Origin: Methanocella conradii HZ254
Lineage (GTDB): Archaea > Halobacteriota > Methanocellia > Methanocellales > Methanocellaceae
Length of the DNA stretch: 64,000 bases
Reading direction: 5' to 3'
NCBI RefSeq assembly: GCF_000251105.1
Contig: NC_017034.1
Coordinates: forward strand, 2,108,001 to 2,172,000
The notes below the pieces were generated by a model that saw only the letters and a list, made by a program, of their open reading frames with translations, was not told where the DNA came from and made no database searches. The position numbers were made by a program, and so were the translations under genes. This document shows positions 38,906-46,527 of the stretch, in pieces. How positions within the stretch are numbered: the stretch's first letter is position 1; each line of letters begins with the position of its first letter.

Positions 38906-39824
38906 CCACTAATTTCATGTATACGTCCTCGAGAGACGTCCCCAGCTCGCTAACAAACTGGATGCGGCCCCCGGCCTTGACTATGTTGTAGATGATATCA
39001 GCGTTATCCGATTCCGGGTCCTCTACCTCCAGGACGAGGCTATTTCCCTCTTTTTCGACAAATCGTACGCTATCCATGCCATCCAGGATGGATAAGATGC
39101 GGTCGCTCATGCGCTCAAGGCGTATGATGATTTTTCTGCCAAACGAGTACTTCAGCCTTTGAGGGGTGCCGGCGCCGAGTATCCTTCGGTTCATTATGGC
39201 AATTCGGTCACAAAGCCTTTCGACCTCGTCAAGGTTGTGGGTGCATAAAAGTATAGTCCTGCCCTCCTTCCTGATGGAGCGGATTGAGTCCCTCACGATT
39301 CGGGCTGATTCGGGGTCGAGGCCCGAAGTTGGCTCATCCATGAAAAGCAGCCTTGGCTCATGGATTAGGCATCTCGCCAGGGCCAGCTTTTGGCGCATCC
39401 CCCTTGAAAAGCCGGCAACGGGCGAGTTCCTCAGGCTCCACAGGCCAAACAGGCGCAGGTAATGCTCGATGTTGCGATTTGCCTTCTGCCGCCCCATGTG
39501 GTAAAGGTCTGCGTAAAACCGCAAGTTCTTATACACGCTTAGCCCATCGTAGAAGCCAGGATTTTCCGTTAGTATGCCCACCATGCCTCGAATTTTGCTG
39601 GCCTCATCCGGGCTGAGGACGTCCATGCCGCACACGTATGCAGTGCCCTTGCTCGGCTTGATAAGGCATGCCAGCATTCTAATTGTCGTCGTCTTTCCCG
39701 CCCCGTTGGGCCCCAGTAGCCCGAAAATCTCGCCCTCGCCTACTCTCATGTCGACAGAATCGACTGCGGTGAAACCATTAAACGTGCGGGTAAGGCCGCG
39801 CGCCTCAATCATTTGATAAACCAT
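38889..39824 (-). CDS. ABC transporter ATP-binding protein (module A)
   Basis: 311 residues. Walker A GLLGPNGAGKTTT, Q-loop TENPGFYDGLS, signature GFSRGMRQKLALARCL, Walker B RLLFMDEPTSGLD, H-loop LLCTHNLDEVE. C-terminal 80 residues form a regulatory extension typical of CcmA/NatA-like exporters (IQFVSELGTSLEDVYMKL). Pairs with the following permease. Confidence 0.92.
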   Translation of the reverse strand: MVYQMIEARGLTRTFNGFTAVDSVDMRVGEGEIFGLLGPNGAGKTTTIRMLACLIKPSKGTAYVCGMDVLSPDEASKIRGMVGILTENPGFYDGLSVYKNLRFYADLYHMGRQKANRNIEHYLRLFGLWSLRNSPVAGFSRGMRQKLALARCLIHEPRLLFMDEPTSGLDPESARIVRDSIRSIRKEGRTILLCTHNLDEVERLCDRIAIMNRRILGAGTPQRLKYSFGRKIIIRLERMSDRILSILDGMDSVRFVEKEGNSLVLEVEDPESDNADIIYNIVKAGGRIQFVSELGTSLEDVYMKLVGGRLA

Positions 39825-39929
39825 AGCCTATAAAATAATTATTATATCATTTATATAAACATATATCTATTAATAAGCAATTGATAAAGAAACCACTAAA
39901 GAAATAAAAAAGATTTACATAATACTCGC

Positions 39930-40721
39930 TTATTTCCACCTCGTAAGGATCTCCTCGCGGTCAAACATAGACTTGCCAAGGATGAGCACCACAGCGTCGA
40001 GGGCCAGGATTAGCATGGCCGCTCCTACCATCACCTTCAGGTCTATGAGCACAAACCCGGCCATCTGGCCGATAAACAAGGACATTATAGGCACAACCAG
40101 CACCGCGCTTATCTGCTGCGCAACCCTCGGGTCGTTTACCCGAGAGGAGACTATAATGGCTATCATGATGCCCATGAAAGCAAGCAGAGGCGCGAGCACT
40201 AGCATGCCTAAAAGCCATACAGCGATGTCGGGGAATATTATCCTATGCAGGCCGGTATAGGTGATCGCTCCCGTGATTACACAAAACAGTATGGCCGATA
40301 TCCAGGTTGCCGCCAGCGCGGGGATTATCGCTGACAGGGCCTTACCGGCGAGGATATCGTACACGCTGACCGGGGCGGCTAAAAGCGGCTCCAGGGTTCT
40401 ATTTTTCTTCTCGCCTATAATGCTATAGGAGGCCACGATAGTAGGCAATATGGCGGGCAGCATCATGAAGAACGGGATGACAGCATTCATGAAGAATGAG
40501 ATGAGCGCTTCCTGTGACTTGCCGAGTGCCGTCGCAATATAGGACGTCTCGTTCGCGTCAAGGTATGCCTCAGGATAGAAAACGGCGGGCGCTATGAGCG
40601 AGGCCGGCAGGAGGAGCGAAAAGAGCAATGGCACCGCCACCAGCGAGCCGAGAATGTACTTATTTTTCATTATCTCGTCGAACTCTTTCCCTATTATCGC
40701 GTTTACCTTGTCTATGCTCAT
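39930..40721 (-). CDS. ABC-2 type transporter permease (module B)
   Basis: 263 residues with six membrane helices. Same layout as the module A permease: GKEFDEIMKNKYILGS, then SIIGEKKNRTLEPLLAAPVS, and DREEILTRWK at the end, indicating duplication. Overlaps the ATPase gene by four bases. The 105-base AT-rich gap to module A holds a TATA-like TTTATATAAA and probably the module A promoter. Confidence 0.88.
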   Translation of the reverse strand: MSIDKVNAIIGKEFDEIMKNKYILGSLVAVPLLFSLLLPASLIAPAVFYPEAYLDANETSYIATALGKSQEALISFFMNAVIPFFMMLPAILPTIVASYSIIGEKKNRTLEPLLAAPVSVYDILAGKALSAIIPALAATWISAILFCVITGAITYTGLHRIIFPDIAVWLLGMLVLAPLLAFMGIMIAIIVSSRVNDPRVAQQISAVLVVPIMSLFIGQMAGFVLIDLKVMVGAAMLILALDAVVLILGKSMFDREEILTRWK

Positions 40722-41662
40722 TTGGCTGCCCCCGTTATCTTGAAGTAGACGTCCTCTAGCGAGTGCCTGTTTTCATAGATGAACTGTACCTCGGCGCCCA
40801 TCGACACTAAAACCCTCAATAAGTCAGGATTATTCTCATCGGGCGAATCCACGCTCATCGTTATGGTATTGCCGTTTACGACGACGTTCTTTACGTAGTT
40901 CAGCAACCTTATGCTGTCCACGATCTGTGGCGTGATGCCTTTTAATTGTATGGATATAGAGCGCCCGTATAGCTCTGCCTTTAGCCTGGACGGCGCGTCC
41001 ACGCCGAGAAGCCTACCCTTAAAGATGCCAATGCGGTCACATATGCGGTCCGCCTCATCAAGGTTGTGAGTACAAAGGAAAATGGTTCGCCCCTCGCTTT
41101 TCAGGTCGAGGATGAATTCCCTGACTATTCTCGACGCTTCGGGGTCAAGGCCCGATGTGGGCTCATCCAGGAATAATACCTTGGGCTCATGTATAAGGCA
41201 GCGGGCAATGGCCATCTTCTGTTTCATGCCCTTGGAGAAGCCGCCCACAGGCTCGTCGCGCTTATCCCAGAGGCCCATCATCCTCAGATAGTGCTCTATG
41301 CGCTCCCGCCGCCTTGCCTCGGGCACCTCGTATAGCCTGGCATAAAAATCGAGGTTTCGCCAGGCGCTCAGCGTGTCATATAGCCCCGGAGACTCCGTGA
41401 GCAATCCTATCCTTTTTCTAATCATCATCGCATCTCTCTCATCGAGAATGCTCAGGCCATCGATGAAGGCCTCGCCTTCAGTTGGCCTTATGAGGCACGC
41501 CAGCATGCGCACCGTGGTCGTCTTGCCCGCCCCATTCGGCCCTAAGAAGCCAAATACTTCGCCTTCCCTAACGCTTAAATCCAGCCCGTTCACCACTCTG
41601 TTATTGCCGAAAGAGCGTGTTAGCCCTCTTGTCTCGATCATTTGCCTACCACGATATACCAC
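40718..41662 (-). CDS. ABC transporter ATP-binding protein (module B)
   Basis: 314 residues. Walker A GFLGPNGAGKTTT, Q-loop TESPGLYDTLS, signature GFSKGMKQKMAIARCL, Walker B KVLFLDEPTSGLD, H-loop FLCTHNLDEAD, and the C-terminal VQFIYENRHSLEDVYFKI also seen in module A. The two ATPases are clear paralogues. A start at the Met seven codons in (41641) is possible. Confidence 0.92.
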   Translation of the reverse strand: MVYRGRQMIETRGLTRSFGNNRVVNGLDLSVREGEVFGFLGPNGAGKTTTVRMLACLIRPTEGEAFIDGLSILDERDAMMIRKRIGLLTESPGLYDTLSAWRNLDFYARLYEVPEARRRERIEHYLRMMGLWDKRDEPVGGFSKGMKQKMAIARCLIHEPKVLFLDEPTSGLDPEASRIVREFILDLKSEGRTIFLCTHNLDEADRICDRIGIFKGRLLGVDAPSRLKAELYGRSISIQLKGITPQIVDSIRLLNYVKNVVVNGNTITMSVDSPDENNPDLLRVLVSMGAEVQFIYENRHSLEDVYFKITGAAK

Positions 41663-41709
41663 TTTAAAGAAACCATATTATTTAATCATTGAGGCGCTTA
41701 ACTCTCATC

Positions 41710-42519
41710 ATGCTTGATAGGCCGGTGATAGTGGACGAGCTTGACGGCATGGTGCTCATCGGCTCCGTCCACTCGCTGCGGGAGCCGGCAAGGGAGATAA
41801 TAAAAAGGATGGCCACGCTATCTCCAGATTACGTCTGCGTCGAGCTTTCTGCGCCCCTGCAGCCAACGAAGTCGTTCGAGCTGGAGATGGCAAGGGAACG
41901 ATACCTTGACAGGTTCGTGTGCATAGACAGGCCGATAGAAGTGACCATATCGCGCTATATGAGCGGTACCAGGCCCATCGACTTTCTAAAGGAAGCGGTC
42001 GTCAAGTACTTTTACCTTCCATTTAACGTGGCCTCCATAATAGCTTTTAATAATTTTCCAGGCTTATATAAAAAGCTCACTGGCGGCAGGTTTTTCACCT
42101 TCGGCTGGTCGGAGTGGGACTCAAGGGCGTATATATTTGAGCGCGATGAGTATATGGCTGGCAGGCTGGCATCGATGCTAAAGTCTGGCGAGCTAAGGGG
42201 AAGGTGTGCCGTCCTCGTCGGCAGGCGACACTTGCCTGGCATGAAATGCATACTAGAGGCCTTCAAGTCCACAAATGACATAGGAAGCTATTACGCTGGA
42301 GGGCGCGTTTACGAAGTATTCAGCCTCGCAGAGCTTGAGGAGCCTTACACGCTGAGCTATGAAGAGAGCAGCCGCAATTTCGTCAGGAACAGGCTGATAG
42401 AGGCGGTCGTGAGGGCTATCTTCCTCTCGTCATACGTGGTAGTCTTATTCCTGCTGCTCGCTGCCCTCATATTGATAGCCACAGCAGGCGCATTGATATT
42501 AATAAAAGGCAAGCTTTGA
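41710..42519 (+). CDS. TraB/PrgY-like membrane protein
   Basis: 269 residues from ATG 41710 (TTG 41689 lies before the likely transcription start). The N-terminal block VLIGSVHSLREPAREIIKRM and YVCVELSAPLQ, and the later RDEYMAGRLASMLK and VLVGRRHLPGMKCILEA, match the conserved GxxH, E and VxxxHxxG positions of the TraB family, whose fold relates to Tiki/EreA-like domains. One strong membrane helix closes the protein (YVVVLFLLLAALILIATAGALILI), a tail anchor with the domain in the cytoplasm. Function unknown; metalloprotease activity has been suggested for relatives. Confidence 0.65.
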   Translation: MLDRPVIVDELDGMVLIGSVHSLREPAREIIKRMATLSPDYVCVELSAPLQPTKSFELEMARERYLDRFVCIDRPIEVTISRYMSGTRPIDFLKEAVVKYFYLPFNVASIIAFNNFPGLYKKLTGGRFFTFGWSEWDSRAYIFERDEYMAGRLASMLKSGELRGRCAVLVGRRHLPGMKCILEAFKSTNDIGSYYAGGRVYEVFSLAELEEPYTLSYEESSRNFVRNRLIEAVVRAIFLSSYVVVLFLLLAALILIATAGALILIKGKL

Positions 42520-42551
42520 ATTAAAAAGTTAGAGTACCCCAATAATAGGGG

Positions 42552-42932
42552 CTACTCCGACAGGAGAATAGCGTTAACTTCGCCATCCTGCCCGGGCCTG
42601 CTCGTTATCTTCGCCTTGCCGATATCGGTCATGACGATGGCCCCCTTGGTCAGGATGTTTCGCCTAATATAGTTTTTATTCGCCGGGTTATCGACCTCAG
42701 TGGTCATCTTGACCCTTTGCGTCTTCCCTGTCTTCGGGTCCGTCACGTTGACCATATCCTCCTTAAGGACCTTGACCTTCCTGCCATTGCCCATTACGTT
42801 GACGGTCTTCCTGACGGTCGGCCCTATGACCGGCTGGATGATATCCCTGCCCAGCTCGAACTTCCTCTTGCCGCGGTTCGGCCTGAGCCTTCCTCCAGTG
42901 AGCTTTCTTATTGACTTTCCTTGATACTTCAT
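42552..42932 (-). CDS. rps8e: Ribosomal protein S8e
   Basis: 126 residues; MKYQGKSIRKLTGGRLRPNRGKRKFELG is the S8e N-terminal signature in archaeal form, and NPANKNYIRRNILTKGAIV the C-terminal one. Single-gene unit with its own AT-rich upstream region (42933-43053). Confidence 0.96.
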   Translation of the reverse strand: MKYQGKSIRKLTGGRLRPNRGKRKFELGRDIIQPVIGPTVRKTVNVMGNGRKVKVLKEDMVNVTDPKTGKTQRVKMTTEVDNPANKNYIRRNILTKGAIVMTDIGKAKITSRPGQDGEVNAILLSE

Positions 42933-43077
42933 TATTTTACCTCGATGAGACTTATGGACTTCTAAATAGACTATCCGTTTAATGTATAAAAGTTGTATAA
43001 ATAAGTATTGGGCGTGAGCGTGATTTTTTTAGGGGTCACGATTTTTAAGTCGCGTGTTTATTAGCTTATGGTGGCTG

Positions 43078-43551
43078 ATGTACAGGATTGGTGAGAAGCC
43101 CGAGGTGGGCAGCATTGCGCCTGATTTCAAGTTGAAATGCTCAGACGGCGATGACGTGAGGCTCTCCAGCTATATCGGGCGGGTGAACATACTGCTTGCC
43201 TTTTATAGGGGCGCTGCCGACCCGTATAGCATGAGGTGGCTTTCAAGGCTGAGCGATGATTATCTTTATTTTAGAAGCCTCGACACGGACGTCCTGGGCA
43301 TCAGCCCCGATAGCGTTGATAAGGCCCGGAATACTGCGACCCGCCATAAGATACCGTTTAAGCTGCTGTCGGACCCGTATTTTAAAGCCATAAAGGATTA
43401 TGGCGTGTTCGATGACCTGGAGGATGGAGACTATGCCGCCGTATTTCTGGTCGATAAAACTGGAAGGGTGCGCTATAAGCATGTCGGAATCGCGCCGAGC
43501 GAGATGCCTTCGAATGACGAGCTGATGGAGACTATCCGTATGATAGCGTGA
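43078..43551 (+). CDS. Peroxiredoxin-fold protein lacking the peroxidatic cysteine (copy 1)
   Basis: 157 residues from ATG 43078 (GTG 43054 also open). AhpC/TSA fold: PEVGSIAPDFKLKCSDGDDVRLSSYIGR, VNILLAFYRGAADPYSMRWLSRL, VLGISPDSVDKARN, FKLLSDPYFKAIKDYGVF, AAVFLVDKTGRVRYKHVG. Real peroxiredoxins have P-x3-T-x2-C after FYP; here the segment reads RGAADPYSMRW with neither Thr nor Cys. The only Cys (in LKCSDG) is elsewhere. It is probably not a peroxidase. Followed 15 bases later by a paralogue with the same loss. Confidence 0.8.
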   Translation: MYRIGEKPEVGSIAPDFKLKCSDGDDVRLSSYIGRVNILLAFYRGAADPYSMRWLSRLSDDYLYFRSLDTDVLGISPDSVDKARNTATRHKIPFKLLSDPYFKAIKDYGVFDDLEDGDYAAVFLVDKTGRVRYKHVGIAPSEMPSNDELMETIRMIA

Positions 43552-43566
43552 TGGTGGGCTGTTCTT

Positions 43567-44082
43567 ATGGAGTTTGGGCATAAATACGAGGAGCCTGTGG
43601 CCGCCCCGGGCCATAAGGCGCCTGGATTCGCGCTGAAGGATGAGGAAGGGCGGAGCGTGTCGCTATATGATTTTATCGACGGCCACAGCGTCGTGCTTGT
43701 TTTCATCCGTGACGTGGACGATGCGCATACGGGTGAGCTTTTAGACTACTTAAAGGATAGCTATCCGCGCATTCGCTATCATAAAGGGGATGTTTTGGCC
43801 ATATCCCCCGGCAGCGTTGATTTTAATAGAAAGCTCTTCGAGAAGCATAAGCCGCCCTTTCACATCCTTAGCGATGAGGATTGCTCGGCGCTGAAGAAAT
43901 ATGGCATCTATAACGAATATGATAAGCTTGTGGGCCCTTGCATTTTTGTCCTTAATCGTGCAGGGATTATAATGTACTCCTATGAGGGCAAGAATCCCGA
44001 GGATATCGTCTCCATGTCCGATGTCATCGCCGTCCTTCACGATGCCATGATAAGCCCTTTAGATAGAGAATATGAGATTTAA
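43567..44082 (+). CDS. Peroxiredoxin-fold protein lacking the peroxidatic cysteine (copy 2)
   Basis: 171 residues, paralogous to the previous gene: PGHKAPGFALKDEEGRSVSLYDF, VVLVFIRDVDDAHTGELLDYL, VLAISPGSVDFNRKL, FHILSDEDCSALKKYGIY, CIFVLNRAGIIMYSYEG. The peroxidatic site reads RDVDDAHTGELL without Cys. Cys residues in DEDCSAL and GPCIFV are not at a resolving position usual for 1- or 2-Cys enzymes. The shared loss in both copies suggests that the fold has been recruited for another role, maybe as a heterodimer. Confidence 0.8.
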   Translation: MEFGHKYEEPVAAPGHKAPGFALKDEEGRSVSLYDFIDGHSVVLVFIRDVDDAHTGELLDYLKDSYPRIRYHKGDVLAISPGSVDFNRKLFEKHKPPFHILSDEDCSALKKYGIYNEYDKLVGPCIFVLNRAGIIMYSYEGKNPEDIVSMSDVIAVLHDAMISPLDREYEI

Positions 44083-44122
44083 TGGATAAGGTTTTATGGT
44101 GGCGTCGTCTTTATGGTGTTTG

Positions 44123-44671
44123 ATGCTGACGCTGGGCCTTTATAACACGTATGACAAAGTGAAGGTGGTGGAGGCGCATTACCGCGGAATAGCGCGCGGG
44201 GCGCCGATAGCGTATGCTTATGGGTTCAACCTGGCACTCATCGGGTTTCCATATGAGTTCGAGGAAAAAGAATTGGTCGAGTTCGTAAAGGATAATACGA
44301 CAATAGGGGCCTCAGGACTTTACCTGCAAAAGCTGTATGATGAGAAAAGGCTTTTCGTAATGGATGTTCCTGAAAAGGGCTTTCCATCGCAGTTCGGCTC
44401 GCTCGTCGTGACGACTTCTCACCCTGAAAGGAAGAAGAATGCAAGCGCCGAGGAAATTGCCGATATGATGATAAAGAATAGGCCATTGCTTATCTTGATA
44501 GGGCTCGGGCGCAAGGGACTGCCAAAAGAATACTTTGAGATGGCGCAGTATCATCTTGACATAACTGACGGGAAGGGCATCTCGCTGGAGACCTGTACGG
44601 CTATAGGGGCGATAGCAGCGAGGCTGTACACCATTGCAGAGTTCAAGAAGAAAGCCATTAAAAAATATTAG
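44123..44671 (+). CDS. DUF531-like archaeal protein
   Basis: 182 residues from ATG 44123 (ATG 44096 also open). MLTLGLYNTYDKVKVVEAHYR, then RGAPIAYAYGFNLALIGFPYE, and RPLLILIGLGRKGLPKEYFEMA are characteristic of the archaeal DUF531 group, which looks related to SPOUT-type knotted methyltransferases (the last segment would sit at the knot). No biochemical function known to me. It converges with the PIN-fusion gene, overlapping by four bases. Confidence 0.75.
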   Translation: MLTLGLYNTYDKVKVVEAHYRGIARGAPIAYAYGFNLALIGFPYEFEEKELVEFVKDNTTIGASGLYLQKLYDEKRLFVMDVPEKGFPSQFGSLVVTTSHPERKKNASAEEIADMMIKNRPLLILIGLGRKGLPKEYFEMAQYHLDITDGKGISLETCTAIGAIAARLYTIAEFKKKAIKKY

Positions 44672-46527
44672 GCTTCTCGTTTTATGGCTACTTCTTTTTC
44701 GTCCATCAGCTTCACATCGATATCGAGCCTTTTTCCAATGTCATAAATCCTTTTATCTGCCGTGTATAGCGTAGCCCCCGCCTCTCTAGCAAGCTGCAAA
44801 GCCATGGCGTCATAGGCCAGCAAGCCATACTCGTTTTGAAGGCGCTTCATTCCATCTATGTCACGAAGGGACCTCATTTTAATCCTGTCCACGCCGGGTA
44901 TTTCGGCTATGAACCCGTCGGGCCGAATGGCACGGCGCGGAAGCTTCGACAGCCAATCTCCATCTTTGCTGAGCACGTATAGCGAGGATGAATCATATAT
45001 GATGGGTTTACGAGGGAGATATGGTACTATGATGAAGAGCAGGAGCATCAGCACGATGATTGCGAGGAACAGCATCAGCCAGTCAGTGCCGCTTATAAGC
45101 ATGGTAATTATGCCCACGGGCTGTATCTCATGGGCTATAATCACCTGGGCATAGGCGACGCCCCTCAGGCCCAACGAGTCATAATGCTCTGCCTTGAGGT
45201 AGTATTTACCGTTTATCTGTGGGACCACCCATATAAGCTCGGACACGTTGCCTATAACGCTGGATTCGCCGATCCTGGCCCACGTCGAGTTGTCTGTCGA
45301 GCCATAGTAGACCACGTACCCGGGGTCGCTTGAAGGGGGCACGGAGGTTTCTATTAAGGTCTCATTGTCCCGGATGACATCGCCAGGGGCGGGAGTTATG
45401 AAGACTATGTCAGGGTATCCCGTGGGTATCGGCGTTGGCGTGGGCGTCATCGTTGGCGTCCACATGGCGTACGGCTCGCTATACTGGCGTATAGTGGGCC
45501 GTGGCGTTGCCGTGGGCGATGGGCTGTAGACGGCGATACTGAATGGCTCTGTGGCTGCCGTAAAAAATGATTTTCGGTCAAGCGTATAAGGTATCGTATA
45601 ATTAATTTTTATGAAATATGAGGGTACCAGGCCATAATAATCGATTAATTGGGTTTTCCACTCTGAGCCAGCGCTCAGCACCATGTTTGGGGCATATGAC
45701 GCTATCTCAGTGGTGTTGAAAGGATCGGAAGCAGATGAGCGGTATATTTTCACGCTGTTCAGGCTTATGTTGAACTCGCTCTCATCTGGCACCGTGGCGT
45801 TTATGTGCCATGTGCCATCGTCTGGATGCGACTTGGATATCTGGAATGATGTGTTTGTGTATCCTGAAAATGCCGGCTCCCCGCGTGTTTGGGGCTTGAG
45901 GTACGTGAAATGGATTGATGCGGCCGTGAAATTTACGTCGAGGGACGGCGTAACGTTGAATGCAATCGCCATTCGATTTTTCTGGCCTGGCGCCATCTCA
46001 TTAAGCGTCCATGTCACGGCATCGTTTATATACACTTCGCCGCCGTCGTTGGCCGTCCACACCTTGCTCAATCCAGCGGGTAAAGCTTTCTGGTACCAGA
46101 ACCCGGTTATATTGCTGTCGCCGATGTTCTCGATCTCTACGATTAGCCTTATCTCTTGCTGCGTGCCCGCATATAACGATGGAGGGACGATGTACTCATT
46201 GAGCTTTAAAGGGATGGAGACTTCACTATCCCGTAGTGTATAGGATTGGGTAAAATTTGATTGGGGCTCGACGCTTTTTATGAACCAGGCTGAGCCATCT
46301 GGCGACGTAACGTTTACCGCCGTTAGAGGCGATGAAGAAGAGGGATTTATTACTGTTAAGATGCTGCTGATTATTGAATGTGATATGGTACCATTTTGAT
46401 GATAAATTATGCCATCTACCCTGTCTATTGTCTGTATTGATGGCTGATACCCTTCTGCATAATCTATATTGATGAGGCAGGCTATTATGAAAAAAATATT
46501 TAGAAATATCAGGCATCGCTTACTCAT
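44668..46527 (-). CDS. Surface ectodomain, membrane helix and cytoplasmic PIN nuclease fusion
   Basis: 619 residues. A signal peptide (LIFLNIFFIIACLINI) leads about 310 residues of secreted beta-rich sequence with many N-x-S/T sequons, then a Pro/Thr stalk (about 335-375, e.g. TPTMTPTPTPIPTG), a further 90-residue beta domain (residues 376-465, DIVFITPAPGDVI..), one transmembrane helix (about 478-503, WLMLFLAIIVLMLLLFIIV) and a 113-residue PIN domain. PIN acidic residues: D512 in IIYDSSSL, E542 in FIAEIPG, D573 in LLAYDAMALQLA, D591 in LYTADKRIYD. PIN domains are Mg-dependent RNases. Last gene of the surface operon; its ATG overlaps the previous stop by eight bases. The combination suggests an outside signal or adhesion linked to RNA cleavage inside. 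Confidence 0.85.
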   Translation of the reverse strand: MSKRCLIFLNIFFIIACLINIDYAEGYQPSIQTIDRVDGIIYHQNGTISHSIISSILTVINPSSSSPLTAVNVTSPDGSAWFIKSVEPQSNFTQSYTLRDSEVSIPLKLNEYIVPPSLYAGTQQEIRLIVEIENIGDSNITGFWYQKALPAGLSKVWTANDGGEVYINDAVTWTLNEMAPGQKNRMAIAFNVTPSLDVNFTAASIHFTYLKPQTRGEPAFSGYTNTSFQISKSHPDDGTWHINATVPDESEFNISLNSVKIYRSSASDPFNTTEIASYAPNMVLSAGSEWKTQLIDYYGLVPSYFIKINYTIPYTLDRKSFFTAATEPFSIAVYSPSPTATPRPTIRQYSEPYAMWTPTMTPTPTPIPTGYPDIVFITPAPGDVIRDNETLIETSVPPSSDPGYVVYYGSTDNSTWARIGESSVIGNVSELIWVVPQINGKYYLKAEHYDSLGLRGVAYAQVIIAHEIQPVGIITMLISGTDWLMLFLAIIVLMLLLFIIVPYLPRKPIIYDSSSLYVLSKDGDWLSKLPRRAIRPDGFIAEIPGVDRIKMRSLRDIDGMKRLQNEYGLLAYDAMALQLAREAGATLYTADKRIYDIGKRLDIDVKLMDEKEVAIKREA

